Position numbers and translations under genes: made by a program. The notes beneath the pieces were generated by a model that did no database searches, was not told the DNA's origin, and saw only the letters and a program-made list of their open reading frames with translations. From Aquisalimonas sp. 2447 (GTDB lineage Bacteria > Pseudomonadota > Gammaproteobacteria > Nitrococcales > Aquisalimonadaceae): a stretch of 64,000 nt of DNA. How positions within the stretch are numbered: position 1 is the stretch's first letter; each line of letters starts with the position of its first letter. Shown here one piece after another: positions 1 through 10,254 of the stretch. The DNA is taken from NCBI RefSeq assembly GCF_012044895.1, contig NZ_CP050695.1:1890501-1954500 (forward strand), in the 5' to 3' direction.

Positions 1-884
1 TGGATGACAAGACGCAGCCCATTGTCATCAAGCGCGTCAAGAAGGTGCAAGGGGGCCACCACGGCGGTTCGTGGAAGGTCGCCTTTGCGGACTTCATGAC
101 CGCCATGTTCGCCATGTTCCTGATTCTATGGGTGGTGACCGCCATGGATGAGGAGCAACGGGCGGGCGTGGCCGGCTATTTCCGTGATCCCACCGGCTTC
201 CAGGCCCCGGAGCGGGAGGAGGGCGCGCCTCCCGGGGAGAACCTGATTGACCTTGAAGGGGGCAGCGAAACGCCGCTGGATATGGGCGATTCGCCCCTGG
301 CGCCCCGGGACGAGGATCTGTTTGAAGAGGCGCAGCGACGCCAGCTGGAACGCATGGAATCCTTGCAGCAGGATCTGGAGCACGCCATCGAGCGCAGCCA
401 GGCACTGGAGCCGTTCAAGGACCAGCTGTTACTGGATATCACCCCGGAGGGGCTTCGCATCCAGTTGGTGGACCAGCGCAACCGGCCCATGTTCGATCTG
501 GGCAGCGACGACATGCGCAACTATGCCGAGTCCATCCTCATGGAACTGGCAGACGTCATCAACGAGGTGCCGAACAAGATCAGCGTTACCGGCCACACCG
601 ACGCGGTGGCCTTTGCCGACCCCCGGGACTACGACAACTGGGAGCTTTCCGCGGACCGTGCGAACAGTGCACGCCGCGCGTTGTTGCGGGGCGGCATCGA
701 GCCCGGCCGGATCGCCCAGGTCACTGGGCTGGCAGATACCGTCCTGTTCGACAAGGAGGATCCGGAGAATCCGATCAATCGCCGGATCAGCATCGTAGTG
801 CTGAACCCCGACGCCGAGCAGGCCATCTCCGACCGCGCGGATTCAAGGCGATTTACGCCGGACGACGGGCCGGACGGTGGCTGA
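1..884 (+). CDS. motB: Flagellar motor stator protein MotB (5' end at window edge)
   Basis: MotB is the stator subunit that anchors the MotA/MotB ion channel to peptidoglycan. The reading frame is open from base 3 and begins DDKTQPIVIKRVKK, the usual MotB cytoplasmic tail. The first two bases (tg) are probably the rest of an ATG whose A is just outside the window, so about one residue is missing. A GTG at 45 opens the same frame but would remove the conserved basic tail. One membrane helix follows, with the ion-binding Asp in the FADFMTAMFA segment. A coiled linker and a C-terminal OmpA-like peptidoglycan-binding domain follow (VTGHTDAVAF, then NWELSADRANSARR). A motA gene would be expected just upstream, outside the window. 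Confidence 0.93.
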   Translation, partial: DDKTQPIVIKRVKKVQGGHHGGSWKVAFADFMTAMFAMFLILWVVTAMDEEQRAGVAGYFRDPTGFQAPEREEGAPPGENLIDLEGGSETPLDMGDSPLAPRDEDLFEEAQRRQLERMESLQQDLEHAIERSQALEPFKDQLLLDITPEGLRIQLVDQRNRPMFDLGSDDMRNYAESILMELADVINEVPNKISVTGHTDAVAFADPRDYDNWELSADRANSARRALLRGGIEPGRIAQVTGLADTVLFDKEDPENPINRRISIVVLNPDAEQAISDRADSRRFTPDDGPDGG

Positions 885-960
885 TCGCGGCGCTGAGCCC
901 TGGCCTTACTTGCTGAAAGGTGAGTAGACTGCGCGCTTACACAGTCTGATCGAAACCGCC

Positions 961-1803
961 ATGCCTTGCCTTTTCGTGGAACAGCTCACCGTGATCGACT
1001 CCTCGCGGCTGGATCCGGTCCAGGGGCTTGTGGGCGAGAGCTGGATCGTCGATGTGGAACTCACCGGCACGCTGGACGACCAGGGGATGGTGTTCGATTT
1101 CGGCGACGTCAAGCGTGAGCTCAAGGCTGCCATCGATGACAGCGTCGATCATCGGTTGCTGGTGCCGGAGGCCACAACGCGGCTGAAGCGCGCCGATGGC
1201 TACGTCGACGTGGGCTACCGCAGCGAGCTCGGCCCCATAAGCATGAGCGGCCCGGAACACACGGTTGTCGTGGTTCCCGGCAACTCGGTGGACGCCGCCG
1301 CCGTGCGCGATTTTCTGCATCGATCCATCCGCCACCTGTTACCCGCCAACGTCACGGAACTGGGCCTGCGACTGCGTGCGGAGCGTATCGACGGCGCGTG
1401 GTACGCCTACAGCCACGGGCTGCAGGCCCACGGTGGTGCCTGTCAGCGTATCGCCCACGGGCACCGCTCCCGCATCGAAGTGTACCGCAACGGACACCGC
1501 GCAGAGGACTGGGAGACCTACTGGGCCGAGCGCTGGCGCAATGTCTATCTGGGCTCCCGGGAACACCTGGTGGACACCATGGACGTGGAAGGTATCCGCT
1601 GCCACCGGTTCGCCTACAGCGCCCGCGAGGGCGAGTTCAGTGTGACCGTCCCCGCTGCGGCCTGCGAAATCCTCGAGACCGAGAGCACCGTCGAGCAGAT
1701 CGCGGCTCACCTGCATGCAGTCATGCAGCGCCAGGAGCCGGGCAAACGTTTCAGCGTGCGTGCCTTCGAGGGGGTGGGAAAGGGCGCTCGCGCCTCGGAT
1801 TGA
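961..1803 (+). CDS. Tandem 6-pyruvoyl-tetrahydropterin synthase / QueD-like protein, 280 aa
   Basis: The family (PTPS/QueD) uses a zinc-bound active site to make tetrahydropterin or 6-carboxy-tetrahydropterin, a queuosine precursor. The usual length is about 120-150 aa; this protein has two PTPS units in tandem. The first (about 1-75) keeps the fold signature GMVFDFGDVK and the DHRLL motif, but the zinc histidines are replaced (VIDSSRL for the FSAAHRL type, VGESW for the HGHNY type). The second (about 130-270) keeps a full metal set: His152 in YSHGLQ, Cys161 and His166/His168 in AHGHRS. It also has a GVGKGA ending near the C-terminus. I infer one functional zinc site and one structural half. 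The exact substrate is not certain. It lies directly upstream of hemN. Confidence 0.75.
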   Translation: MPCLFVEQLTVIDSSRLDPVQGLVGESWIVDVELTGTLDDQGMVFDFGDVKRELKAAIDDSVDHRLLVPEATTRLKRADGYVDVGYRSELGPISMSGPEHTVVVVPGNSVDAAAVRDFLHRSIRHLLPANVTELGLRLRAERIDGAWYAYSHGLQAHGGACQRIAHGHRSRIEVYRNGHRAEDWETYWAERWRNVYLGSREHLVDTMDVEGIRCHRFAYSAREGEFSVTVPAAACEILETESTVEQIAAHLHAVMQRQEPGKRFSVRAFEGVGKGARASD

Positions 1804-1813
1804 CCTGAATCAA
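1800..1813 (+). promoter_or_regulatory. FNR/ANR/DNR-type box upstream of hemN
   Basis: TTGAC-CTGA-ATCAA is a full match to the TTGAC/T-N4-ATCAA consensus of CRP/FNR-family oxygen or NO regulators. It begins in the stop codon of the preceding gene. A weak -10 (TACCGT, 1835-1840) would put transcription start near 1848, so the box centre (1806.5) sits at about -41.5, the class II activator position. hemN is a classic target of this regulator family. Confidence 0.7.
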
Positions 1814-1874
1814 TGTGACCTGCAGCGGTTCCGCTACCGTAGGCGCATCAGGCAACCCAACAGGGACGGAATCC

Positions 1875-3263
1875 ATGGCGGACCCAGTCTTCGACCGGCC
1901 GTTGTACGAGAAATACGATGTGCCCGGCCCCCGATACACGTCCTATCCGACGGCACCGCATTTCCATGAGGAGTTCGATGCCGGGCAGTACATGGCGGTG
2001 GCCAGGGCGAGTAACGATGATCCGGTGCCGCGTCCGCTGTCGCTCTATGTGCACATCCCGTTCTGTCACAGCCTCTGCTACTACTGTGCGTGCAACAAGA
2101 TCATCACGCGCCATCCCGAAAAGGCTGAGGTCTACCTGCACTATCTGGAGCGGGAACTGGCCCTGCAGTCGCACTTGTTCGACCGCGATCGCCCCCTGCG
2201 CCAGCTCCACCTCGGCGGCGGCACGCCGACCTTCATGGACGACCGCCAGCTCTGGCGCCTGATGCAGGCCATTGCACGCAACTTCACGCTGCCGCCCCCG
2301 GATCAGCGCGAGTATTCCATTGAAATCGATCCCCGCGCCGTGGGCCCCGACACAATATCCCTGCTGGGTGACCTGGGCTTCAACCGCATGAGCCTGGGCG
2401 TGCAGGACTTCGATGCGGACGTGCAGAAGGCGGTGAACCGGGTTCAGTCCCGTGAGCAGGTGTATGCCGTCATCGAACAGGGCCGCCGGGCGGGCATGGA
2501 TTCCCTGAGTCTGGACCTCATCTATGGCCTGCCGTACCAGACCATCGCCAGCTTCGATGCCACGCTGGACGAAGTCCTGGCGATCCGTCCGCAGCGGCTG
2601 TCCGTCTACAACTACGCGCACCTGCCGGAGCGGGTGAAGGCGCAGCGCATGATCGACGCCGAAACCCTGCCTTCGCCGGAAGAGAAGCTCGGGATGATCG
2701 AGCACACGGTGCGCAAGCTTACCGATGCCGGCTATGTCACAATCGGCCTCGATCACTTCGCCCTCCCGGACAGCGATCTGGCCCGGGCCATGGCCGACAA
2801 CACGCTGCAGCGGAACTTCCAGGGCTATTCCACCCATTCCGAGTGCGATCTCATTCCCGTGGGCATGACTGCCATCGGCATGATCGGCCACCATTACAGC
2901 CAGAACCACAGTGATCTGCGCAGCTACTACGCCGCGCTGGATGCCGGCGAACTGCCCGTGGCACGGGGCTGCAGCCTGGATTTCGACGACCGCCTTCGGC
3001 GTACGGTGATCGAGCGGATCATGTGCAGGACCTGGCTGGAGTTCCGGGACATCGAGCGGCTTTTCGGTGTTCGTTTCGACGACTACTTCGAGCCGGAACT
3101 CGCCGCCCTGGCACCGCTGGAGGCAGACGGCCTGCTGCGGGTGGAGAATGATGGCATCCGTGTGCAGCCCACCGGCCGGCTGCTGCTACGCAATATCGCC
3201 ATGGTGTTCGATCGATACCTGCGCGAGCAGCCCGTCCAGGTGCGCTACTCGCGCACCGTCTGA
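1875..3263 (+). CDS. hemN: Oxygen-independent coproporphyrinogen III oxidase HemN
   Basis: This radical-SAM enzyme decarboxylates coproporphyrinogen III to protoporphyrinogen IX without oxygen, in the cytoplasmic haem pathway. The 462 aa match the family length. The N-terminus has the family signature KYDVPGPRYTSYPTAPHF. The iron-sulfur ligands are Cys64, Cys68 and Cys71 in FCHSLCYYCACNK, with the extra Cys73 typical of HemN. HLGGGTPTF and the C-terminal HemN domain follow. I chose the ATG at 1875 rather than an earlier in-frame ATG at 1815, because the protein then starts like known HemN and a purine-rich AGGGACGGA stretch precedes it. The upstream FNR-type box fits expression under low oxygen. 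Confidence 0.95.
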   Translation: MADPVFDRPLYEKYDVPGPRYTSYPTAPHFHEEFDAGQYMAVARASNDDPVPRPLSLYVHIPFCHSLCYYCACNKIITRHPEKAEVYLHYLERELALQSHLFDRDRPLRQLHLGGGTPTFMDDRQLWRLMQAIARNFTLPPPDQREYSIEIDPRAVGPDTISLLGDLGFNRMSLGVQDFDADVQKAVNRVQSREQVYAVIEQGRRAGMDSLSLDLIYGLPYQTIASFDATLDEVLAIRPQRLSVYNYAHLPERVKAQRMIDAETLPSPEEKLGMIEHTVRKLTDAGYVTIGLDHFALPDSDLARAMADNTLQRNFQGYSTHSECDLIPVGMTAIGMIGHHYSQNHSDLRSYYAALDAGELPVARGCSLDFDDRLRRTVIERIMCRTWLEFRDIERLFGVRFDDYFEPELAALAPLEADGLLRVENDGIRVQPTGRLLLRNIAMVFDRYLREQPVQVRYSRTV

Positions 3264-3323
3264 CCCCTGGGGGTCAACGCTGCCATGGGGTATCATGGTG
3301 GCCGGAAGCAGGGTGAGGCACGC

Positions 3324-3689
3324 GTGATTAAACGCTGGTTGTGGCGGGCACTCGGGGTCAGCGCCGTGGGCATAGGAGCGGCGGGTACGGTAGTGCCTCT
3401 ATTGCCCACCACCCCGTTTCTGCTTGTTGCTGCATGGGCCTTTGCCCGGGGTTCCGAACGCTGGCGGCAGTGGCTCGTCAACCACCCCCGGTTCGGCCCG
3501 GCCATTCGCTCGTGGCAAACCCAGCGTGCGATTCCGCGGAAGGCCAAGTGGATCGGGGTCGCCTCGGTGGTCGCCAGCCTCGCCATTGCCGTCTGGATGC
3601 AACTCCCGCCCCTGGCGCTTACCCTGCAGGTGATCGCGCTGGTGGGGGTTTCGGTTTTCCTGCTGACACGACCGGACAGCCGGTACTGA
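3324..3689 (+). CDS. YbaN-like DUF454 inner-membrane protein
   Basis: A 121-aa protein of the DUF454/YbaN family, whose function is unknown. It has two hydrophobic spans near the N-terminus containing the family signature GTVVPLLPTTPFLLVAAWAF, a short basic region (RWRQWLVNHPRFGPAIRSW), and two more hydrophobic spans. I placed the start at GTG 3324 because a GGTGAGG ribosome site sits about 5 bases upstream. An earlier in-frame ATG at 3285 would add a polar tail unlike the family. It lies 60 bases after hemN and probably shares its transcript. DUF454 genes do appear near haem or respiratory genes, but I make no functional claim. Confidence 0.85.
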   Translation: MIKRWLWRALGVSAVGIGAAGTVVPLLPTTPFLLVAAWAFARGSERWRQWLVNHPRFGPAIRSWQTQRAIPRKAKWIGVASVVASLAIAVWMQLPPLALTLQVIALVGVSVFLLTRPDSRY

Positions 3690-3716
3690 GTGCGGCGCGA
3701 TTGCAAGAGGATGCTC

Positions 3717-4130
3717 ATGTCTGAACAGCCGCCCATCATGATTTCGCAAACCGATGTGGATCGCATCGAGCGTCTGCTTGAAACCGCTGCCCAGGAGGGC
3801 GCCGCCGGCGTGACTGCGCTGGAGCAGGAGCTGGAGCGCGCCCGAGTGGTGCCCTCCGCCGAGATGCCGCCCAACGTGGTGACCATGAACTCCAGGGTCC
3901 GTTTCCGGGAAGTCGCGTCGTCGAAGCCCTTCGAGCTGACGCTGGTGTATCCCCGGGACGTCGACCCCGACGGCACCACCGTCTCCATCCTGGCTCCGGT
4001 GGGAAGTGCGTTGCTCGGGCTCTCGGAAGGGGATGAAATCGAGTGGCCGAAGCCGGCCGGCGGAACCCTGCGGGTGCGGATCGAGGAAATTCTCTACCAG
4101 CCCGAGCGCGCCGGTGAGCACCATCGCTGA
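3717..4130 (+). CDS. rnk: Regulator of nucleoside diphosphate kinase Rnk
   Basis: Rnk is a GreA-fold protein that binds RNA polymerase and, in Pseudomonas and E. coli, influences nucleoside diphosphate kinase levels. The 137-aa product matches the family length. It has a short N-terminal coiled segment (about 10-50) followed by a FKBP-like GreA C-terminal domain with the hallmark MPPNVVTMNSRVRF, LVYPRDVDPDG, LAPVGSALLGLSEGD and a YQPE ending. The start at ATG 3717 is supported by AAGAGG six bases upstream; the earlier in-frame ATG at 3690 is less likely. It follows the ybaN-like gene closely and converges on the yitT-like gene. Confidence 0.92.
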   Translation: MSEQPPIMISQTDVDRIERLLETAAQEGAAGVTALEQELERARVVPSAEMPPNVVTMNSRVRFREVASSKPFELTLVYPRDVDPDGTTVSILAPVGSALLGLSEGDEIEWPKPAGGTLRVRIEEILYQPERAGEHHR

Positions 4131-4170
4131 GGCTATGCCGGGGCCTCAATGGGAGTTCGGCCATTGCAGC

Positions 4171-4788
4171 TCAGGAGACGCCCATATAGCGTCCGGGCTT
4201 GTGGTTGAGGGCAATGATCAGGTTCAGCGCCAAGGCCCCGAGCACCGAGAGCCCGACACGGTCGGCGGGCAGCACCAGGAAAGCGACTAGCATGATCAGG
4301 CCGTCGATGCCGAGCTGCACATAGCCGGCGCGTAGCCCATAGCGATCCTGGAGGTAGAGGGCGAGGATATTGATGCCGCCCAGGCTGCAGCGGTGGCGGA
4401 ACAGCACCAGCATGCCGATGCCGATCAGACTGCCGCCCATCAGCGAGGCGTAGAGCGGGTTGAGGCTCTCGATCACGAGCCATTTGCCGGTCAACTCGGA
4501 GAACAGGGACACCAAACCTATGGCCACGAAGGTGCGAAGCGTAAAGGACCAGCCCATGCGCTTGATGGCCAGGTAGTAGAAAGGCAGATTGATCAGGAAG
4601 AACCACGCGCCGAAACGCCACCCAGTGGCGTACTGCAGCAGGAACGCCATCCCTGCGGTACTGCCGGTCAGCAGTCGCGCCTGGGTGTATAGCGTCACCC
4701 CGAGGGCCACGAACAGCGTTCCCACCAGTATGGCCATGACATCTTCATGGGGGCGGTGGGGGTCGGTTGGCAGATCCTGGGGGTCCAT
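4171..4788 (-). CDS. YitT-family (DUF161) membrane protein
   Basis: A 205-aa polytopic membrane protein of the YitT/DUF161 family, whose substrates are unknown. Features are a short acidic N-terminus, then five or six hydrophobic spans with the family patterns ARLLTGSTAGMAFLLQY, FFLINLPFYYLA and GGSLIGIGMLVLFRHRCSLGGINILALYLQ. Many family members are near 280 aa and carry a C-terminal DUF2179 domain; this one stops after the membrane domain. It converges on rnk with a 40-base gap and is followed upstream by the tRNA-Arg gene on the same strand, 105 bases away. Confidence 0.85.
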   Translation of the reverse strand: MDPQDLPTDPHRPHEDVMAILVGTLFVALGVTLYTQARLLTGSTAGMAFLLQYATGWRFGAWFFLINLPFYYLAIKRMGWSFTLRTFVAIGLVSLFSELTGKWLVIESLNPLYASLMGGSLIGIGMLVLFRHRCSLGGINILALYLQDRYGLRAGYVQLGIDGLIMLVAFLVLPADRVGLSVLGALALNLIIALNHKPGRYMGVS

Positions 4789-4892
4789 GCGGGTCCTTAT
4801 ACCTCGGCACAGCGGCTTCGTGTTGCCGCCGAAGAGTTTGCCTTTTTCTACTATAAAGACAGGATCTTGCGGGAATTTGCTGGAATAGGGAG

Positions 4893-4969
4893 TGGCGCCC
4901 CGGGCAGGATTCGAACCTGCGACCTACCGCTTAGGAGGCGGTTGCTCTATCCGACTGAGCTACCGGGGC
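4893..4969 (-). tRNA. tRNA-Arg (anticodon CCT)
   Basis: A 77-base cloverleaf. The 7-bp acceptor stem GCCCCGG/CCGGGGC is followed by discriminator G and an encoded CCA. The D arm has AGCTCAGTCGGATAGAGC. The anticodon stem ACCGC/GCGGT encloses loop CTCCTAA, giving anticodon CCT (codon AGG). The T arm has GGTTCGAATCC. Confidence 0.97.
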
Positions 4970-4979
4970 CAGGAGGCGG

Positions 4980-5008
4980 AGTATAGCGAAGGCGCGGGTC
5001 TGGCTGAA
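4980..5008 (-). promoter_or_regulatory. Promoter of tRNA-Arg
   Basis: On the minus strand, a -10 TATACT (4980-4985) lies 10 bases before the tRNA 5' end, with a GC-rich discriminator between. A weak -35 TTCAGC (5003-5008) sits 17 bases further up. This is the expected layout for a stable RNA promoter; the -35 match is poor. Confidence 0.5.
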
Positions 5009-5048
5009 CCCGCGTTGTGTCCTCTGGCCTATAAGCATTGCACGCTGG

Positions 5049-6110
5049 TCATGTTGTCGCCGCTGTCCGGTTGCGGCCGTCGCGCTTGGCCTGCAGCAGG
5101 GCGGTGTCGGCCCGGGAAATGAGCGTGTTAGCGGAATCCCCTGGCTGCAGTGCCGCAACGCCGATGCTCACGGTTAGCTGGTGTCCTGGAGGTGCGCTCC
5201 ACGATTCGGGCACGCGCGCACGCAACCGCTCGGAGACTTGCCAGGCAGCCTCCTGGTCGTGACCCCGCAGTAGCACCAGGAACTCCTCGCCGCCCCAGCG
5301 GGCCACCGCATCCTCATCCCGGGTGCCGGCTTCCAGGACGGCTGCAACGGCCTGGATGACGAGATCGCCGGTGTCATGCCCGAGATCGTCGTTAATGCGC
5401 TTGAACCGATCGATATCAACCAGCAGCGCCGCCGCGGGTTGTCGGGCGCGTATCGCTGCCCGCAACTGTTCATCCATGCTGCGACGATTGAGCAGGCCGG
5501 TGAGTGGATCCGTGGCTGCCAGGGCCTCCAGCCTGTCATGTGCAGTGCGGGCCAGTTCGTCGGCATTTCGAACGGCGACGGCGTAGAAGAGGATGAAAAC
5601 GCTCAGGCCGACGCTCACGAGCACTACGTTGGCGGCGCTGAGCCAGGGAGCCACTGCATCCGGCAGTGGCGCCACGGGGGTCGCCGTCGTGTATGGCAGG
5701 GCGATCAGGGCGTACGCCACAGTAACTCCGGCAATCGCCAGAAACCGGGCTGTAAGGCTGATGGTTGTAAGAAACGCGATGAGAGGAAGCAGAATCAGCG
5801 GGTACAGGTGAAATCCGCTCTCCCAGCCCACGAAGCGCGTTGCCAACCAGGCGTGCAGCAGCACCTCGACGACGGCTACCGTGATGAATACCCGGGAATC
5901 CAGTCGCGTAGCGACATTGAGCAGGGTGATATACAGGGCGGTGCTGACAATGTTGAACGCCACCATGGGCATGACGTCCAGCGCCAGGAACAGGAGCAGA
6001 AATACGGCATGGGCAACGGCGCCGAAGATCAGGATGGGGCGCAGTACGCGGGAGTACCGCCAGTCATAAGGCGGGGCGGTGAACGTGCCTGGGAGTTGTG
6101 CGTCAGCCAT
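5049..6110 (-). CDS. Membrane-bound GGDEF diguanylate cyclase
   Basis: This 353-aa enzyme is predicted to make c-di-GMP from two GTP at the inner membrane. Five or six hydrophobic spans occupy residues about 22-182 and resemble a small membrane sensor rather than a periplasmic ligand domain. A linker helix leads to a GGDEF domain (about 195-350) with DPLTGLLNRRS, VDIDRFKRINDDLGH and the active motif GGEEF at 273-277. The product-inhibition site RxxD is intact as RDED at 264-267, five residues before GGEEF. This should therefore be an active, feedback-inhibited cyclase. It is monocistronic; no partner gene is adjacent. Confidence 0.92.
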   Translation of the reverse strand: MADAQLPGTFTAPPYDWRYSRVLRPILIFGAVAHAVFLLLFLALDVMPMVAFNIVSTALYITLLNVATRLDSRVFITVAVVEVLLHAWLATRFVGWESGFHLYPLILLPLIAFLTTISLTARFLAIAGVTVAYALIALPYTTATPVAPLPDAVAPWLSAANVVLVSVGLSVFILFYAVAVRNADELARTAHDRLEALAATDPLTGLLNRRSMDEQLRAAIRARQPAAALLVDIDRFKRINDDLGHDTGDLVIQAVAAVLEAGTRDEDAVARWGGEEFLVLLRGHDQEAAWQVSERLRARVPESWSAPPGHQLTVSIGVAALQPGDSANTLISRADTALLQAKRDGRNRTAATT

Positions 6111-6207
6111 TGAGCGATCGGCAAGGCAAATCAGAAGAGTCCATAGTGGCGGTCATCGTCGCATGTTGCCCGGAACCGTATCACAGAGCCGGGTTGCCAA
6201 TTGTGCG

Positions 6208-6245
6208 ATCACGACATGTTGCGCTGCAGCATGTCGTGATATAAT
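6208..6245 (+). promoter_or_regulatory. Palindromic operator fused to the -10 of the phasin promoter
   Basis: Perfect 11-bp inverted repeat ATCACGACATG (6208-6218) / CATGTCGTGAT (6230-6240) with an 11-base spacer TTGCGCTGCAG. The right arm runs directly into a consensus -10 TATAAT at 6240-6245. A bound dimer would cover the -35/-10 region. A PhaR-like phasin repressor is an inference; TGC/GCA-rich dyads are known for PhaR, and the identity here is unproven. Confidence 0.6.
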
Positions 6246-6273
6246 GCGAATCTCTATGTGACGGAGGTGACGC

Positions 6274-6636
6274 ATGCCACAGCCTGGTTTCGATCCCCAC
6301 ACCCTGACCGGCGAGTTCGACCGGTTGTTCCTGACCCCTGCGCGGTCCTGCGCTGCGTTGACCAGTAGCTACGCCGAGGCGTTGACGCAGTACCAACTCA
6401 AAACGCTGAGCACCTATGTCGACATTGCAGGGAAGGCTCATCGGGCGGCGCTTGGCACCAGGAACCCTGACGATGTGCAACGCTCGGTGCAGGATCTCGC
6501 CGATATCGGCCAGGAACTGCGTGGGCAGGTGAAAACGGATACCGAGACGATGATCCATCTGAACCGGAGCTTCACGGACACCCTGGAGAAGTTTGCGCAG
6601 GGCACCTATCAGGGGTTCGCGAGCCGAACCGGGTGA
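6274..6636 (+). CDS. Phasin-family polyhydroxyalkanoate granule protein
   Basis: A 120-aa, helix-only, low-complexity amphipathic protein with the spacing typical of phasins (Phasin_2 type): FDPHTLTGEFDRLF, a central run SYAEALTQYQLKTLSTYVDIAGKAHRAAL, and a C-terminal helix ending NRSFTDTLEKFAQGTYQGF. Phasins coat PHA granules and control their size and number. An excellent ribosome site (GGAGGTGA, 6263-6270) precedes ATG 6274. A palindrome overlapping the -10 suggests tight transcriptional control. No PHA synthase gene is in the window. The family call rests on overall pattern, not on a strict motif. Confidence 0.75.
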   Translation: MPQPGFDPHTLTGEFDRLFLTPARSCAALTSSYAEALTQYQLKTLSTYVDIAGKAHRAALGTRNPDDVQRSVQDLADIGQELRGQVKTDTETMIHLNRSFTDTLEKFAQGTYQGFASRTG

Positions 6637-6655
6637 CGACGTTGCCCGGCTAATA

Positions 6656-6692
6656 ATAGTTTATGACTATCGATACGGTAGGAATTGAGTGT
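6656..6692 (+). promoter_or_regulatory. OxyR-like binding site upstream of katG
   Basis: Four tetranucleotide elements occur at the strict 7-base spacing of OxyR sites: ATAG (6656-6659), CTAT (6667-6670), GTAG (6678-6681) and GTGT (6689-6692). The first two match perfectly, the third has one mismatch and the fourth two. The position, about 180-215 bases before katG, and the nature of the gene make OxyR control likely. A possible promoter follows (TTTAAC 6692-6697, TATGTT 6717-6722, 19-base spacer). Confidence 0.6.
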
Positions 6693-6750
6693 TTAACCTA
6701 TGACTCCCAGGTGGTGTATGTTGCTAGGGATGATTCACGAGGGAGAAAGA

Positions 6751-9051
<2,301 letters not shown>

Positions 9052-9096
9052 CTGCGGATCGCCGGTCCATTACAGTGGATCGGCAAGGCCCTTCAA

Positions 9097-9136
9097 AACG
9101 GCGTTTCAGCAGGACTGAAGCGCCGTTTTTTCTTTT
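9097..9136 (+). terminator. Intrinsic terminator of katG
   Basis: A 13-bp stem (9097-9109 with 9115-9127, one G-T wobble) with a 5-base loop, followed by TTTTTTCTTTT. It lies 45 bases after the katG stop codon. Confidence 0.92.
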
Positions 9137-9165
9137 GCTGCCCTCAATCCGCCGGCGTGGTCTGG

Positions 9166-10131
9166 CTAGAGGCCCTGGGCGCCACGGCGCAGCCAATTAT
9201 GGACAAAGGCCAGTTTGTGGCGGGCATGGTCCGAGAGCACGAAGGGATACAGGTCGGGCAGCCCCATGGCACGGTTCACATGATTTACGCCCACGGTGAG
9301 CCCGGTGGCGACGTGAATCAGCCGCTCCGGATCCGGTTCGGAGTAGGGGTCCCAGCCGGCGTGGGGAATCTGCGGCGATGACAGGCCCGTGGCCACGAAA
9401 CTGTCGGTAATATCCGTCAGGTGCAGCAGGTGTGCAGCCGTCTCTGCCCAGTCCTCGTGCGGATGGGCCGAGGCGTAGGCGGTCAGGTAGTGTTGCCGCC
9501 ACTGGGCCGGTGGGCCGTTTTCGTAGTGGTACTGAAGGGCGGCAGGGTAGTTGATCCGCTCATCACCGAACATCCCCCGGAAAGCGTCGAGAAAGTCATC
9601 GCGGAGGCTGAGGCGCCACCACAGCATATGCGCGATCTCGTGGCGCATGTGACCCATCATGGTCCGATAGGGCTCTTCCAGTGCCTCGCGCCGTGTTGCC
9701 ACCAGTACCGGGTCCACTTCCGCCACACTAATGGTGACGACACCCTCGGCATGGCCCATGGGCACCGGCGTAGGGCCTTCGGCGAGCAGGTGGAAAACCG
9801 GCGGGGCGCCCGGGTCTTCCGGGCGGAACCAATGCCAGCGACCGAGGTTGTCCAGCACCCAGCGCTTGGCAGCCTCCGTCTGCGCCCAGTTGGGAATCGC
9901 ATCCGGTATCGATGGGTCGGGGGCCAGAGCCGTCATGGCGCAGGAGCGACAGAAGGCGCCTTTCTCCGGGGCGATCCAGTTACAGCCGATCACGTCCCGG
10001 TTGGCACAGAACGGCGGCATCGGCAGGAACGCCCGCGCCTGGGGATCGTAAGCGACCGGGGTGCCGTCGGCGGTGGCAAGGTTATCGAACCACAGTGAGC
10101 CACCACCGACGGGGTTGGCGAAAACGCGCAT
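9166..10131 (-). CDS. Putative zinc-binding metallopeptidase (DUF2248-like)
   Basis: A 321-aa cytoplasmic protein of the 'putative zinc-binding metallopeptidase' family. The HExxH motif is His165-Glu-Ile-Ala-His169 in MRHEIAHMLWW, and a likely third ligand lies in EDWAETAAHLLH. Family members begin with zinc-ribbon cysteines. Here one cluster is kept (Cys42, Cys50, Cys61, Cys64), but the first ribbon at the extreme N-terminus appears to have lost its cysteines: FANPVGGGS and NLATADG stand where CPVCG and CxxCG are usual. Substrate unknown. It ends just after the katG terminator and has no obvious operon partner. Confidence 0.7.
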   Translation of the reverse strand: MRVFANPVGGGSLWFDNLATADGTPVAYDPQARAFLPMPPFCANRDVIGCNWIAPEKGAFCRSCAMTALAPDPSIPDAIPNWAQTEAAKRWVLDNLGRWHWFRPEDPGAPPVFHLLAEGPTPVPMGHAEGVVTISVAEVDPVLVATRREALEEPYRTMMGHMRHEIAHMLWWRLSLRDDFLDAFRGMFGDERINYPAALQYHYENGPPAQWRQHYLTAYASAHPHEDWAETAAHLLHLTDITDSFVATGLSSPQIPHAGWDPYSEPDPERLIHVATGLTVGVNHVNRAMGLPDLYPFVLSDHARHKLAFVHNWLRRGAQGL

Positions 10132-10254
10132 GAAAAAGGCTCCGACAGAGGGTGTGAATCACCATGGTGGGCGCACTACGCGAGTCTGTCTACCGACTTG
10201 GTGTTGCGCTCTCGAATCCGACGCTCATGGTCGACGGGCATAACGGGCTCGTCG

